The notes below the pieces were generated by a model, which saw only the letters and a list, made by a program, of their open reading frames with translations, made no database searches and had not been told where the DNA came from. From the NCBI RefSeq assembly GCF_000716435.1, contig NZ_JNWO01000007.1, forward strand, positions 620,001 through 684,000: a stretch of 64,000 nt of DNA. The letters run 5' to 3'. The position numbers and the translations under genes are program-made. Source of the stretch: Streptomyces xylophagus. Its GTDB lineage: Bacteria; Actinomycetota; Actinomycetes; Streptomycetales; Streptomycetaceae. Of the stretch, positions 25,588 to 36,653 are shown piece after piece (position 1 is the first letter of the stretch; every line of letters starts with the position of its first letter).

Positions 25588-26385
25588 GTGACGCAGCAGA
25601 TTCCGTCGACCGAGCCGGAGTTGTCCGGAGTGCGCAATTTCCGGGACGTGGGCGGACTTCCGACGGTGGACGGACGGCAGGTGCGGCACGGGGTGCTGTT
25701 CCGCAGCGGCCACCTCGCGCACGCGACCGACGAGGACGCGGCGTTCCTCGCCTCCCTCGGGCTGCACACGATCTTCGACTTCCGCAACGCGTCGGACCAG
25801 AAGCTGGAGGGTCCCGACGTCGAGCTGCCCGGCGTACGCAACGTGAATCTGCCGCTGAGCGACCCGGCGGACGGCTCCGAGTTCTGGAAGATGGTCCGCG
25901 ACGGGGAGATAGAGCAGCTGCGCGGGATCCTCGGCGACGGCAAGGGCGCCGACCGGATGATCAACTCGTACCGCACGATCATCAAGGAGCGCACCGCCGA
26001 GCACTCCCAGGTGCTGCACTCGCTCGCCGAGGACAGTGTTCCCGCGCTGATGCACTGCGCGGCGGGCAAGGACCGCGCGGGCCTGTCGATAGCCGTGACC
26101 CTGCTCGCCGTGGGCGTGGAGCGCGAGGCGATCCTGGCCGACTACCTGGAGTCGAACGCGAAGCACCGCCGCTACAAGGTGCGGCGCAGCGCTTCCTCCG
26201 CAGCGGGCCACTCCCCCGAGGTGATGGAACTCCTCAGCCCCCTCTTCGACGCCCGCGCCGAGTATCTGACGGCGGCGTTCGACACCGTCGAGGAGACCTG
26301 GGGCAGTGTGGACGCCTATCTGGAGCAGGGGTTGGGGATCACCCCGGAGATCCGGGAGCGGCTGCGCGAGCGCCTGCTCGACTGA
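25588..26385 (+). CDS. Tyrosine-protein phosphatase (Y_phosphatase3 family)
   Basis: A 265-residue phosphatase. The signature HCAAGKDRAG (about residues 153-162) is the C-x5-R catalytic loop of tyrosine/lipid phosphatases. The N-terminal GVRNFRDVGGLPTVDGRQVRHGVLFRSG is the usual opening of this family, and IFDFRNASD follows. The GTG start at 25588 has GGAGGAG at a good distance. It converges with the 41-aa peptide gene at the end of the hopanoid block with an 18-bp gap. The substrate may be phosphotyrosine or phosphoinositide; it has no obvious link to hopanoids. Confidence 0.9.
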   Translation: MTQQIPSTEPELSGVRNFRDVGGLPTVDGRQVRHGVLFRSGHLAHATDEDAAFLASLGLHTIFDFRNASDQKLEGPDVELPGVRNVNLPLSDPADGSEFWKMVRDGEIEQLRGILGDGKGADRMINSYRTIIKERTAEHSQVLHSLAEDSVPALMHCAAGKDRAGLSIAVTLLAVGVEREAILADYLESNAKHRRYKVRRSASSAAGHSPEVMELLSPLFDARAEYLTAAFDTVEETWGSVDAYLEQGLGITPEIRERLRERLLD

Positions 26386-26403
26386 ACCGACAGCTGCGGC
26401 AGG

Positions 26404-26529
26404 CTACTTGGCGCCCACCGAGAACAGCAGGTAGATGAAGGCCGCGAAGAGATGGCCGACGGCGATGTAGATGATGAGCCGTACCCACAGGGCACGCGGG
26501 AACTTGTCCTCGATGTTGTTGCCGCTCAT
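26404..26529 (-). CDS. Small single-pass membrane peptide (41 aa)
   Basis: A 41-residue peptide with a polar N-terminus (MSGNNIEDKFPRALWVR) and one transmembrane helix (LIIYIAVGHLFAAFIYLLFSVG, about residues 18-39). Its ATG overlaps the stop of the XRE-cupin gene (ATGA), so it is translationally coupled and not a chance ORF. It resembles the small DUF6126-type proteins that accompany XRE-cupin genes in Streptomyces, as recalled from memory. The function is unknown; a membrane partner or target of the regulator is plausible. It ends the minus-strand hopanoid run. Confidence 0.8.
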   Translation of the reverse strand: MSGNNIEDKFPRALWVRLIIYIAVGHLFAAFIYLLFSVGAK

Positions 26530-27176
26530 GGCGTCTCTCCGGTGATCGGGCCCAGGCACAGGGTGGCCGTGGGGCTCTGCAGCAGGGTGTGGACGAACAG
26601 GACCTCGACGCCGGTCTCGTCGGCGGCGGCGAGCCGGTGCGGGGTGAGCGAGTCGAAGTGCGCGCTGTCGCCCGGCCCGAGGAGGTGCGCGGTGTCGCCG
26701 AGGCGCAGCCGCAGCCGGCCCTTGAGGACGTACAGCCATTCCTCGCCGGGGTGCACGCGCACGATGTCGCCCTGGGAGCCGTGCGGGATGCGCACGCGCA
26801 GCGACTGCATTCCGCGGCCGGGCGCCCCGGCCTGCCAGTACGTCCAGCCGCCCGCGTGGGTCGGTTCCATCTCGGCGGCGCGCACGACGGCGTCCCGGTC
26901 GGTGACCGTCTCGCCGAGCAGATCCGAGACTGTCGTACCGTAGATGCGGGCCAGCGCGAGCAGCATCGGCAGCGAGGGCTGGCGCAGCCCGGTCTCCAGC
27001 CGGGAGAGGTGGGCGGGCGAGAGTCCGGCCGAGCGGGCGGCGACCTCCAGCGTGAGGGAGGCGCGGCGGCGCAGGGCGCGGAGCTGGGGTGCGACGGTGG
27101 CCGGCAGGTCGTCGGCCGGTCCGGCTGACGGTTCCGGGTCGGTGTGCGGTTCCGGCTCGGTCTCGGAAGAGCTCAT
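26526..27176 (-). CDS. XRE-cupin transcriptional regulator
   Basis: A regulator of about 216 residues with an N-terminal HTH (LRALRRRASLTLEVAARSAGLSPAHLSRLETGLRQPSLPML, residues about 30-75) and a C-terminal cupin (GDIVRVHPGEEWLYVLKGRLRLRLGD and LGPGDSAHFDSLTPHRL). ATG 27176 is chosen; ATG 27185 three codons upstream is equally possible. Two matching inverted repeats precede the gene and are its likely autoregulatory operators. It lies 73 bases after the hopanoid aminotransferase on the same strand and is coupled to the 41-aa membrane peptide. It could tie hopanoid output to an effector bound by the cupin. Confidence 0.88.
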   Translation of the reverse strand: MSSSETEPEPHTDPEPSAGPADDLPATVAPQLRALRRRASLTLEVAARSAGLSPAHLSRLETGLRQPSLPMLLALARIYGTTVSDLLGETVTDRDAVVRAAEMEPTHAGGWTYWQAGAPGRGMQSLRVRIPHGSQGDIVRVHPGEEWLYVLKGRLRLRLGDTAHLLGPGDSAHFDSLTPHRLAAADETGVEVLFVHTLLQSPTATLCLGPITGETP

Positions 27177-27196
27177 GCTCTCCATTCAGCCGGACG

Positions 27197-27232
27197 TTTG
27201 CCCCTGCGGCAAATTTCTTGCCACAGAGGCAA
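27197..27232. promoter_or_regulatory. Tandem operators TTGCC-N5-GGCAA
   Basis: Site 1, TTTGCC-N5-GGCAAA, is at 27197-27213; site 2, TTGCC-N5-GGCAA, is at 27218-27232. Centres are 20 bp apart, about two helical turns, so dimers would bind on one face of the DNA. They lie 12 bp upstream of the XRE-cupin gene and 18 bp after the aminotransferase stop. Confidence 0.75.
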
Positions 27233-27249
27233 AAACCCCGTCCTGAGGC

Positions 27250-28635
27250 TCAGCGGTTGGCCACCGCCTGCTTCACGAGCGTCTTGCTGAAGTCCCACAT
27301 CAGCCCGCCACCGCTGTGCGCGTCGTCCATCACCGCCGTGAAGGCGTCCACGAAGCGGTCCACCTCGCGCTCGCCGACGACCAGCGGCGGGATCAGCTTG
27401 ATGACCTCCAGGTGGTCGCCGGAGACCTGGGTGAGGATGCGGTGTCGCTGGAGCAGCGGTACGACCACCATCTGCGCGAAGAGTCCCTTGCGCGCGGCCT
27501 GCAGCACGGTCCAACGGCTGCGCAGCTTCAGCGACTTGGGCTTCCCGAACTCGATGCCGATCATCAGACCCCGGCCGCGCACGTCGGCGAGCAGCTCGTA
27601 CTTGTCGATCAGCGCGGCGAGCCGGGTCCTCAACTGGTCCCCGGTGGCACGGGCGTTGGCGACGGTCTGCTCGTTCTCCATGACCGACAGCACCGCGAGG
27701 CCGGCCGCCATGGCCTGGGCGTTGGACCCGAAGCTCGCCGAGTGGACCAGCACGCGGTCCATGGACGAGTAGACCTTCTTGAAGATCCAGTCCTTGCCGA
27801 GGGTCGCGCCGACCGGCACATACCCGCCGGACAACGCCTTGGCCACGCACACCAAGTCCGGTTCCACGCCGTCCTCGTGCTGGTAGGCGTAGAAGTCGCC
27901 GGTACGGCCGAGGCCCGTCTGTACCTCGTCGGCGATGAGCAACGCCTTGTGCTGACGCAGGAGTTCCTGCGCGGCGCGCAGATAACCGGGCGGGGCCTCG
28001 TGTACGCCCTTGCCCTGGATCGGCTCGACGACGAGGGCGGCGACGTCGCCCTTCTTCAACTCCCGTGCCAGGGCGTCGAGATCGCCGAGCGGTACGGCCG
28101 TGTCGGGCAGCAGCGGGGCGAAGCCGTCCCGGAAGCCGTCCTCGCCGTTGACGGAGAGCGAACCGGTGGTCAGGCCGTGGAAGGCGTGGTCGCAGTACAG
28201 GACCCGGGGTTTCCCGGTGGCGTAGCGGGCGAACTTGAGCGCGGTCTCGACCGCCTCCGTACCGCTGTTGCCGAAGAACACCCGGTCCAGGTGCGGGCTG
28301 TGGGTGAGCAGCTTCTCGGCGAGGAGGCCGGGCAGCGGCTGGCAGTCGAAGCGGGTGAGGTCGGCGAGCTGGGCGTCGAGGACGTCGTGCAGCGCCTTGC
28401 GGACGACGGGGTGATGGCGGCCCAGGCCCATCACCCCGAACCCGGCGAGCATGTCCAGGTAGTCGTTGCCGTCCGCGTCCCAGAAGTAGGCGCCCTCGCC
28501 CCGCTCGTAGACCTTGTCGAAGCCGATGGTGTGCAGCATGCGCGGGAGCTGGTGGTTCAGGTACTTGGCGTGCAGCTCGTAACGCTCGGCTCCGCGCTCG
28601 GCCAAGAGCGCGGTGAGGTCGAACTCCTTGGTCAT
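27250..28635 (-). CDS. hpnO: Class III aminotransferase (hopanoid HpnO-like)
   Basis: A 461-residue PLP class III aminotransferase. Visible are [38 protein letters not shown] (Asp contacting the pyridine) and [15 protein letters not shown] (PLP lysine). In hopanoid loci this enzyme aminates ribosylhopane-derived aldehyde to 35-aminobacteriohopanetriol. ATG 28635 overlaps the dxs stop (ATGA), so the two are translationally coupled. An ornithine-type aminotransferase is the generic alternative, but the operon position favours the hopanoid role. Confidence 0.87.
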   Translation of the reverse strand: MTKEFDLTALLAERGAERYELHAKYLNHQLPRMLHTIGFDKVYERGEGAYFWDADGNDYLDMLAGFGVMGLGRHHPVVRKALHDVLDAQLADLTRFDCQPLPGLLAEKLLTHSPHLDRVFFGNSGTEAVETALKFARYATGKPRVLYCDHAFHGLTTGSLSVNGEDGFRDGFAPLLPDTAVPLGDLDALARELKKGDVAALVVEPIQGKGVHEAPPGYLRAAQELLRQHKALLIADEVQTGLGRTGDFYAYQHEDGVEPDLVCVAKALSGGYVPVGATLGKDWIFKKVYSSMDRVLVHSASFGSNAQAMAAGLAVLSVMENEQTVANARATGDQLRTRLAALIDKYELLADVRGRGLMIGIEFGKPKSLKLRSRWTVLQAARKGLFAQMVVVPLLQRHRILTQVSGDHLEVIKLIPPLVVGEREVDRFVDAFTAVMDDAHSGGGLMWDFSKTLVKQAVANR

Positions 28636-30539
28636 TCGGGTTTCTCCTTGGCTGCGTGGTCGGCCGTGTCCTTGACCGCCAGGCTTGCGCTGATCCGTCC
28701 GGCGACCTCGACGGGTGTGAGGCCGATGTCGGCGAGCACCTCGCCGCGTTTGGCGTGCGCGAGGAACTGCTCCGGGATGCCGAACCGCCGTACGGGCACG
28801 TCGACTTCGGCGTCGCCCAGTGCCAGCGCCACGGCGGCGCCGACGCCGGAGGCTCGGCTGTTGTCCTCCACCACGGCCACCAACCGGTGTTCGGCGGCGA
28901 GGCCCGGGAGTGCCTGGTCGACCGGTTTGACCCAACGGGGGTCCACCACCGTGCAGTTGATGCCGCGCGCTTCGAGGAGTTCGGCGGCCTGGAGGCAGAC
29001 GGGCGCCATCACTCCTACGGCGACGAGCAGCACCTCGGGGGTCTCGGCGCCCCGGTGCAGCACGTCGAGGCCACCCACGCGGTCGATCGCCGGGATCTCC
29101 GGTCCGACCGACTCCTTCGGGAAGCGGACGAGGGTCGGCGCGTCGTCGACGGCGACCGCTTCCCGTAGCTGGGCGCGGAGTTGGTCGGCGTCGCGCGGGG
29201 CGGCGATCCGCAGGCCCGGCACGACCTGAAGGATGGACATGTCCCACATGCCGTTGTGCGACGCTCCGTCAACTCCGGTCACCCCGGCACGGTCCAGGAC
29301 GAACGTCACCCCGCAGCGGTGCAGCGCCACGTCCATCAGGAGTTGGTCGAAGGCGCGGTTGAGGAAGGTGGCGTAGACGGCGACGACGGGATGCAGTCCG
29401 CCGGTCGCCAGGCCCGCCGCGGACACCGCCGCGTGCTGTTCGGCGATGCCGACGTCCCACACCCGGTCGGGGAACTTCGCGGCGAACTTGCCGAGGCCGA
29501 CCGGGTGCAGCATGGCCGCCGTGATGGCCACGACGTCGTCCCGTTCCTCCCCGATCTGCAGGATCTCGTCGCCGAACACGCTGGTCCAGGAAGGGCCGTT
29601 GGAAGGCACGAGGGGCTCGCAGGTGAGCGGGTCCATCACGCCGACGGTGTGGAAGTGGTCCTCCTCATGGGCGAGGGCGGGTTCGTAGCCGCGCCCCTTC
29701 TCCGTGAGGCAGTGGACGAGGACCGGGCCGTGGAAGCGTTTCGCGCGGCGCAGTGCCGACTCGACGGCGCCGATGTCGTGTCCGTCGATCGGGCCGACGT
29801 ACTTGAGGCCCAGGTCCTCGAACATGCCCTGCGGGGCGAACGCGTCCTTGAAGCCCTTCTTCGCACCGTGCAGCGACTCGTAGATCGTGTTGCCGACGAT
29901 CGGGGTGCGCAGCAGGACGTCCTTGCCCCAGGCGAGGACCTGCTCGTAGCTGTCGGTCGTGCGCAGCGTCGCCAGGTGGTTGGCGAGGCCGCCGATCGTG
30001 GGCGAGTAGGAGCGTTCGTTGTCGTTGACGACGATGATCAGGGGCCGGTCCTTGGCGGCGGCGATGTTGTTCAGCGCCTCCCACGCCATGCCGCCGGTGA
30101 GCGCGCCGTCGCCGATGACCGCGACGACATGGCCCTTCTCGCCCTGCACCTGGCGGGCCTTGGCCAGGCCGTCGGCCCAGCCGAGCGCGGTGGAGGCGTG
30201 GCTGTTCTCGATGACGTCGTGCTCGGACTCCTCGCGCGAGGGGTAGCCGGAGAGGCCGCCCTTGCTGCGCAGCTTCGAGAAGTCCTGACGGCCCGTCAGG
30301 AGCTTGTGTACGTAGCTCTGGTGGCCGGTGTCCCACAGGATGCGGTCGGTCGGTGACTCGAAGACCCGGTGGAGCGCGATGGTCAGTTCCACCACGCCCA
30401 GGTTGGGCCCGAGGTGTCCGCCGGTCCTGGCCACCGCATGGACCAGGAACTCCCTGATTTCTTCGGACAGTTCGCCGAGTTCCGCCTCGGACAGCGCCTT
30501 CAGGTCGCGTGGTTGCCGGATGTTCTCCAGGATCGTCAC
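28632..30539 (-). CDS. dxs: 1-deoxy-D-xylulose-5-phosphate synthase
   Basis: A 635-residue ThDP enzyme that condenses pyruvate and glyceraldehyde 3-phosphate, the first step of the MEP isoprenoid pathway. The ThDP motif is [17 protein letters not shown] (about residues 150-166), the N-terminal [27 protein letters not shown] is typical, and the Pyr-domain glutamate is in [17 protein letters not shown]. It starts 27 bases after ispG. A dxs inside a hopanoid operon suggests a dedicated second copy that raises precursor flow; the housekeeping copy is not in this window. Confidence 0.94.
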   Translation of the reverse strand: MTILENIRQPRDLKALSEAELGELSEEIREFLVHAVARTGGHLGPNLGVVELTIALHRVFESPTDRILWDTGHQSYVHKLLTGRQDFSKLRSKGGLSGYPSREESEHDVIENSHASTALGWADGLAKARQVQGEKGHVVAVIGDGALTGGMAWEALNNIAAAKDRPLIIVVNDNERSYSPTIGGLANHLATLRTTDSYEQVLAWGKDVLLRTPIVGNTIYESLHGAKKGFKDAFAPQGMFEDLGLKYVGPIDGHDIGAVESALRRAKRFHGPVLVHCLTEKGRGYEPALAHEEDHFHTVGVMDPLTCEPLVPSNGPSWTSVFGDEILQIGEERDDVVAITAAMLHPVGLGKFAAKFPDRVWDVGIAEQHAAVSAAGLATGGLHPVVAVYATFLNRAFDQLLMDVALHRCGVTFVLDRAGVTGVDGASHNGMWDMSILQVVPGLRIAAPRDADQLRAQLREAVAVDDAPTLVRFPKESVGPEIPAIDRVGGLDVLHRGAETPEVLLVAVGVMAPVCLQAAELLEARGINCTVVDPRWVKPVDQALPGLAAEHRLVAVVEDNSRASGVGAAVALALGDAEVDVPVRRFGIPEQFLAHAKRGEVLADIGLTPVEVAGRISASLAVKDTADHAAKEKPE

Positions 30540-30566
30540 GTCGGGCCCCCTTCGGTCCGTGCTGGT

Positions 30567-31724
<1,158 letters not shown>

Positions 31725-31728
31725 GACG

Positions 31729-32751
31729 TCAGTCGCGGTTTCCGGCGACGGTCTCGCGCATGGCCCGCAGGGACTCCTTGAGGGAACCCATGGTGGCGAG
31801 GACGGCGGTGGGCTCGTAGCCGCAGTGCGCCATGCAGTTGGCGCAGCGCGGGTCCTTGCCGCGGCCGTACTTGTCCCAGTCGGTCTCCTCGATCAGCTCC
31901 CGGTACGTGGGCACGTACCCGTCGCTCATCAGGTAGCAGGGGCGCTGCCAGCCGAAGAGCGAGTAGTTCGGGATCGCCCAGGCCGTGCACGGGAAGTCGA
32001 CCTTGCCCTCCAGGAAGTCCAGGAAGAGCGGGGAGTGGTTGAGCCGCCACTTCCGGCGGTTGCCGCCCGCGAAGGCCTTCTTGAACAGCTCGTGGGTCTG
32101 CGCGACACCCAGGAAGTGCTCCTGGTCGGGCGCCTTCTCGTAGGCGTAGGCGGGCGAGATCATCATCTCGTCGACCTTGATGTCGTCGTTGAGGAAGTTC
32201 AGGACCTCGATGATGGTCTGCGGGGTGTCCGTGTTGAAGAAGGTCGAGTTGGTGGTGACCCGGAAGCCGCGCTTCTTGGCCTCCTTCATCGCCTCCACGG
32301 CCTCGTCGAACACGCCCTCCTTCGCGACGGACTCGTCGTGCCGCTCGCGCAGCCCGTCGATGTGCACCGCGAAGGCGAAGTACGGCGAGGGCGTGAACTT
32401 GTCGAGCTTCTTGCGGAGCAGCATGGCGTTGGTGCAGAGGAAGACGTACTTCTTCTTCGCCACCAACTGCCGCACGATCTCGTCGATCTGAGGGTGCATC
32501 AGGGGCTCGCCGCCCGCGATGGACACCATCGGCGCACCGGACTCGAGCACCGCCCCGACGGCCTGCGCCACCGGCATGCGCTGCTTGAGCACGCCCGCCG
32601 GGTGCTGGATCTTGCCGCAGCCCTCGCACTTCAGGTTGCACGCGAAGAGCGGTTCCAGCTCCACGATCAGGGGGAACTTGTCCCGCTTGCGGAGCTTCTG
32701 TTCGGCCAAGTATGTAGCGACTTTGATGGTTTGACGCAGCGGCATGGCCAT
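31729..32751 (-). CDS. hpnH: Adenosyl-hopene transferase HpnH (radical SAM)
   Basis: A 340-residue radical SAM protein that adds the 5'-deoxyadenosyl group to diploptene, the first side-chain step of extended hopanoids. The cluster-binding motif is [12 protein letters not shown] (C-x3-C-x2-C, about residues 33-44). The C-terminal cysteine-rich segment [21 protein letters not shown] is the HpnH-type tail. The N-terminus MRQTIK-like region ([17 protein letters not shown]) matches the family. It starts 6 bases after hpnG. Confidence 0.93.
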   Translation of the reverse strand: MAMPLRQTIKVATYLAEQKLRKRDKFPLIVELEPLFACNLKCEGCGKIQHPAGVLKQRMPVAQAVGAVLESGAPMVSIAGGEPLMHPQIDEIVRQLVAKKKYVFLCTNAMLLRKKLDKFTPSPYFAFAVHIDGLRERHDESVAKEGVFDEAVEAMKEAKKRGFRVTTNSTFFNTDTPQTIIEVLNFLNDDIKVDEMMISPAYAYEKAPDQEHFLGVAQTHELFKKAFAGGNRRKWRLNHSPLFLDFLEGKVDFPCTAWAIPNYSLFGWQRPCYLMSDGYVPTYRELIEETDWDKYGRGKDPRCANCMAHCGYEPTAVLATMGSLKESLRAMRETVAGNRD

Positions 32752-32757
32752 CTGGGC

Positions 32758-33399
32758 TCACCTCCGAGGGAGCAGCAAAGAACGGTGCCATTCGAAAAAA
32801 GCGGGAAGAACGGATCGAAGAACGCGGAAAGCCGATATTCCACCGCGCACCGTGCCGATCCGGACGAGTTCATGTTCAGGAGCGTCCACGACCACCCGTA
32901 CGGCCGCAACCGGGCGCGTGCCCGTACGCACGGCGCTCAGCAGCGTGACCGCCGACTCCATGTCGACCGCGATTGCGCCGGTCGCGAGCAGATCCGACCG
33001 TTCCTGACCGCGGACGACGTGATCAGAGCCGACCAGGGGGCCGGTGTGGACGGTGCGTCCGGGCAGGGCACGCACGATTTCCTTGACGAGCAGCTCGGTG
33101 CCGACACACGGAACGGTTCCGCGCGGGTCCCTGGTCTCCTCGGCGACCACCAGGTCGCCGGGGTGCATGCCGGGGGCGAGCCCGGCGCAGAAGCCCGTGG
33201 CCAGTACGGCAGCCTCGGACAGCGCCGGGTCGGCCAGGCGCCTCGTGACGGCCTCCTCGGCCGCCTGGGGCCCCATGCCCGTCCGTAGGACGGTGACCTG
33301 CCCGCCGGCGCCCGAGCGGTCGCCGAAGCGCAGGGCGAGGCGCTCGATGCCGAGCGCGCAGGCGATCAGCAGCGGCGGTCCGGCGGGCTGGTTGCTCAT
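32758..33399 (-). CDS. hpnG: Hopanoid phosphorylase HpnG (nucleoside phosphorylase family)
   Basis: A 213-residue nucleoside phosphorylase-like protein that removes adenine from adenosylhopane to yield a ribosylhopane. The fold signature includes LATGFCAGLAPGMHPGDLVVAEE and the substrate-site VDMES in ATGAIAVDMESAVTLL (about residue 150). ATG 33399 shares one base with the shc stop (TGATG), so it is coupled to the cyclase. The length is a little short for the family, but the catalytic region is complete. Confidence 0.9.
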   Translation of the reverse strand: MSNQPAGPPLLIACALGIERLALRFGDRSGAGGQVTVLRTGMGPQAAEEAVTRRLADPALSEAAVLATGFCAGLAPGMHPGDLVVAEETRDPRGTVPCVGTELLVKEIVRALPGRTVHTGPLVGSDHVVRGQERSDLLATGAIAVDMESAVTLLSAVRTGTRPVAAVRVVVDAPEHELVRIGTVRGGISAFRVLRSVLPAFFEWHRSLLLPRR

Positions 33400-35414
33400 C
33401 AGCCCCCCTTGGTCTGGGAAACGGCCGGAGAGACGGTCTGGCTGAACGGTTCTCCGTGCACAAAGCGCCCGAGCGCGGTGAGCGGAAAGACCTGTCGGTA
33501 GAGGTGGTAGTTGATGGAGAAGTCCCACGGGAAACCCGTGCCGGTGAAGTAGGGCTCGTCCCAGGACCCGTCCTCCCGCTGGGTCGTCGCGAGCCATTCG
33601 ATGCCGCGTTCCACTGCCTTGGAGTCGCGCTCCCCCGCGGCCAGCAGGGCCATCAGCGCCCAGGCCGTCTGCGAGGCGGTCGAGGCGCCCCGGCCGCTCC
33701 ATTCCTTGGCGTACTTGTAGGAGCGCAGATCCTCGCCCCAGCCGCCATCGTCGTTCTGGACGGTCTCCAGCCAGGTCACCGCGCGCCGGATCGCCGGGTG
33801 CGAGCCGGGGATCCCGGCCGCGGCGAGGGCGGGCACCACGGACCCTGTGCCGTATACGTAGTTGACGCCCCAGCGGCCGAACCACGAGCCGTCCGGCTCC
33901 TGTTCGGCGAGCAGCCACTCGATGCCGCGCCGGGTGCGCGGGTCGTGGGCCAGGCCCTCGACGGCGAGCATCTCGACGACATGCGCGGTGACGTCCGCCG
34001 ACGGCGGGTCGATGACCTCGCCGAAGTCGCAGAACGGCAGCCGGTTGGGGAACGGGCTGGTGTTGTCGACGTCGAAGGCGCCCCAACCGCCGTTCTTGGA
34101 CTGCATTCCGAGGTTCCAGCGGACCGCGCGTCCGGCGGCCCGGTCCAGCCGCTCCGGGTCGTGATGTCTGACCCGGCGCAGCGCGAGCACGACCTCGGCG
34201 GTGTCGTCGATGTCGGGGTAGTTGTCGTTGTGGAACTCGAACGCCCAGCCGCCGGGCGGCAGTTGGGGCCGTTTGACCGCCCAGTCGCCGGGGCGGACGA
34301 TCTCCTCCCCGAGCATCCAGTCGGCCGCCTTGACCAGTTGGGGGTGGTCGGCGGGCACGCCCGCGTCGGCGAGCGCGATGGTCGCGAGGCAGGTGTCCCA
34401 CACCGGGGACTGGCAGGCCTCGATCATCCGGGCCCCGTCCTCGCGCCAGACCGCGAACCGGTCAAGGGACGCCAACCCCTCGCGCATCACCGGGTGTTCG
34501 AGGTCGTAGCCGAGCAGGTGCAGGGCGATCACCGAGTACACGGCCGGCGGTTGGATACCGCCCCAGCAGCCGTCGTTCTCCTGCCGTTCGATGATCCAGC
34601 GCGCTGCCGCGTTCATCGCCGCTTTGCGCAGCTTGCGCGGTGCCACCTTGCGGTAGAGGTGCAGCGCCTTGTCGAGCCGCTGGAAGGCGCCGTCCCAACT
34701 CGCCACCTTGGCAAGGGGCTTGACCGGGTTCGGGTTGTTCGCGTCGGTGTGGAGTTCGTCGAGGGGGAAGGGTGCGGGCCGTACCGGCCGCTTCGCGGAG
34801 ACGACCGTCAGCGGCACGATGGTCTGCCGGGCCCAGCATCCGAAGTCGTAGATGTTGAGCGGTACCCAGGTGGGGAAGTAGAGGAGTTCCGGCGGGAGTT
34901 CGGGCAGGTCGTCCCACTTCCACCAGCCGAACAGCGCGAGCCAGATCCGGGTGAAGACGCGGGCCGAGGCGATGCCGCCCCGCTCGCGGACCCAGGCGGA
35001 CGCCTTCGCCATGTGCGGGGCGTCCGGCGCGTCACCGGCCAGGCGGAGGGCGACGTACGCCTCGATGGTGGTGGAGAGTTCGCCCGGGCCGCCGTAGAAA
35101 CTGGCCCAGGTGCCGTCCGCGCGCTGCTCGCCGCGGATGAAGAGTGCGGCGGCCTGGGTCGTCGACTCGTCGCGGATGCCCAGGAACTGACGGAGCAGCA
35201 GATCCTCGGCGTCCATCGTGACGTTCGTCTCGAGGTCGCCCTTCCACCAGCCCTGGGCGTCCTGCTGCGCGAGGAGGAAGTCGGTGGCGCGTTGGACGGC
35301 GAGTGCGGCGGCGTCGTGCATCCCGGCCGCCACGGGGGTGTCGATGTCGGTTTCGCTGGCCGCGGCAACACGGGGCTGCATGGCCCCGGTGCTTCCGTCG
35401 GTCGTCGCTGTCAT
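33399..35414 (-). CDS. shc: Squalene-hopene cyclase
   Basis: A 671-residue cyclase that folds squalene into hopene and hopanol at the membrane. The catalytic DxDD motif is YPDIDDTAEVVLAL (about residue 405), and several QW repeats are visible (QQDAQGWWKGD, QENDGCWGG, QSKNGGWGAFD, QEPDGSWFGRWG, QNDDGGWGED, QREDGSWDEPYFTGTGFPWDF). ATG 35414 follows AAGGGGAAGCC and is preferred over ATG 35438. A 112-bp gap separates it from the prenyl synthase gene, the largest gap inside the operon, so a secondary promoter is possible. Confidence 0.95.
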   Translation of the reverse strand: MTATTDGSTGAMQPRVAAASETDIDTPVAAGMHDAAALAVQRATDFLLAQQDAQGWWKGDLETNVTMDAEDLLLRQFLGIRDESTTQAAALFIRGEQRADGTWASFYGGPGELSTTIEAYVALRLAGDAPDAPHMAKASAWVRERGGIASARVFTRIWLALFGWWKWDDLPELPPELLYFPTWVPLNIYDFGCWARQTIVPLTVVSAKRPVRPAPFPLDELHTDANNPNPVKPLAKVASWDGAFQRLDKALHLYRKVAPRKLRKAAMNAAARWIIERQENDGCWGGIQPPAVYSVIALHLLGYDLEHPVMREGLASLDRFAVWREDGARMIEACQSPVWDTCLATIALADAGVPADHPQLVKAADWMLGEEIVRPGDWAVKRPQLPPGGWAFEFHNDNYPDIDDTAEVVLALRRVRHHDPERLDRAAGRAVRWNLGMQSKNGGWGAFDVDNTSPFPNRLPFCDFGEVIDPPSADVTAHVVEMLAVEGLAHDPRTRRGIEWLLAEQEPDGSWFGRWGVNYVYGTGSVVPALAAAGIPGSHPAIRRAVTWLETVQNDDGGWGEDLRSYKYAKEWSGRGASTASQTAWALMALLAAGERDSKAVERGIEWLATTQREDGSWDEPYFTGTGFPWDFSINYHLYRQVFPLTALGRFVHGEPFSQTVSPAVSQTKGG

Positions 35415-35526
35415 GGCTTCCCCTTCGTGCAGTGGCATGTCTCTGCTGTGGGTCCGCCGTCGGCCGGTACTCGTATCTCCGCAGCACCGGCCGGCGACTA
35501 CGCGAGGGCTATTCGACCGATAGTGA

Positions 35527-36594
35527 TCATCTCTTTCGTACGACGACGAAGTCGGCGAGCGCCGTGAACTGCGCCCGAACCCGGTCGGGCATGTCGATGG
35601 CGTCGAGGACCTCGATGGCGATGGTGTGCTGACGGCGTGCCTCTTCGGCGGTCCACTCGCGGCCGCCGGCCTCCTCGATGAGCGCGGCGCGGGCCGCGAA
35701 CTCCTCCTCGGAGAAGTTCTCGAAGTCGCTGCTCTTGGCGTCGGCGGCGAGGATCTCGCCGAGCCGCTCGGAGGCGGGTCCGCCCGCCGCGAGCGCCGCC
35801 ACCACGGGCAGGGACTTCTTGCGCTGGCGCAGATCGCTCCAGGTCTGCTTCCCGGTGGACTCCGGGTCGCCCCAGATGCCGAGGAGGTCGTCGACGGCCT
35901 GGAAGGCCAGGCCGAGGTGGTAGCCGTACTTCTCCAGGACGTCGGCGGTGCGGTCGTCCGCGCCGCCGAGCACGGCCCCGATGGAGGAGGCGCAGGCAAG
36001 CAGGGCGCCGGTCTTGTTGCCCTCCATCTCCAGGCACTCCTCGACGCTGACGCGGTCGCGGTGCTCGTAGGAGATGTCCTGCGCCTGGCCGTCGATGAGG
36101 GCGCGGGTCGCGGTGGTGAGGCGGCGGGTGGCGCGGCCGGCCTCGACGGTGCCGAGCTCCAGCAGGACCTCGTTGGCCAGCGCGAACAGGGCGTCGCCGA
36201 CGAGGATGGCCTGGGAGGGGCCGTGCACCTTCCAGACGGTGTCGCGGTGCCGGCGCTGTTCGTCGCCGTCCATCAGGTCGTCGTGCAGCAGCGAGAAGTT
36301 GTGGACCAGTTCGACGGCGACGGCGCCGGGGATGCCAGTCTCGGGCGTGGCACCGGTGACCTCGGCGGAGAGCACGGCGAGCGCGGGGCGAACGGCCTTG
36401 CCGCCGTCGCCGGCCGCCGGGTTGCCCTCGGCGTCGATCCAGCCGAAGTGGTAGGCGGAAACGGTGTCCATGGGGGGAGCCAGGCGGTCCACGGCCGCCC
36501 GCAGTACCGGTGTGGCAAGGGTCCGGCCGCGCTCCAGGAGCGCGGACACGTCCACCGCGTCGGCAGCCGTCTCGGCCGGGGGCACAGTGGGCAC
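35527..36594 (-). CDS. Polyprenyl diphosphate synthase
   Basis: A 355-residue trans-prenyltransferase that should supply farnesyl diphosphate (or a longer prenyl diphosphate) for squalene. The first Asp-rich motif is LLHDDLMDGDEQRR (about residue 105). The second is AVDDLLGIWGDPESTGK, a form common in actinobacterial GGPP-type synthases. The GTG start at 36594 has AGGAG upstream. It lies 59 bases after hpnE in the operon. Chain length cannot be told from sequence; the route via HpnC/D/E requires C15. Confidence 0.9.
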   Translation of the reverse strand: MPTVPPAETAADAVDVSALLERGRTLATPVLRAAVDRLAPPMDTVSAYHFGWIDAEGNPAAGDGGKAVRPALAVLSAEVTGATPETGIPGAVAVELVHNFSLLHDDLMDGDEQRRHRDTVWKVHGPSQAILVGDALFALANEVLLELGTVEAGRATRRLTTATRALIDGQAQDISYEHRDRVSVEECLEMEGNKTGALLACASSIGAVLGGADDRTADVLEKYGYHLGLAFQAVDDLLGIWGDPESTGKQTWSDLRQRKKSLPVVAALAAGGPASERLGEILAADAKSSDFENFSEEEFAARAALIEEAGGREWTAEEARRQHTIAIEVLDAIDMPDRVRAQFTALADFVVVRKR

Positions 36595-36653
36595 AGTCTC
36601 TCCTCTTGTCGTGCTACCGGGGGTGCGGGGGCCTGCCGCATGCTGATCGAGCA

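Noticed and set aside
23408..25591. A 727-codon plus-strand frame opposite the alpha-galactosidase
   Set aside because: Complement of a GH36 gene with all catalytic motifs. The antisense product is low-complexity.
35415..35526. Internal promoter between the prenyl synthase gene and shc
   Set aside because: The gap is large enough, and CTATTCGACCGATAG is weakly symmetric, but no convincing -35/-10 pair was found.
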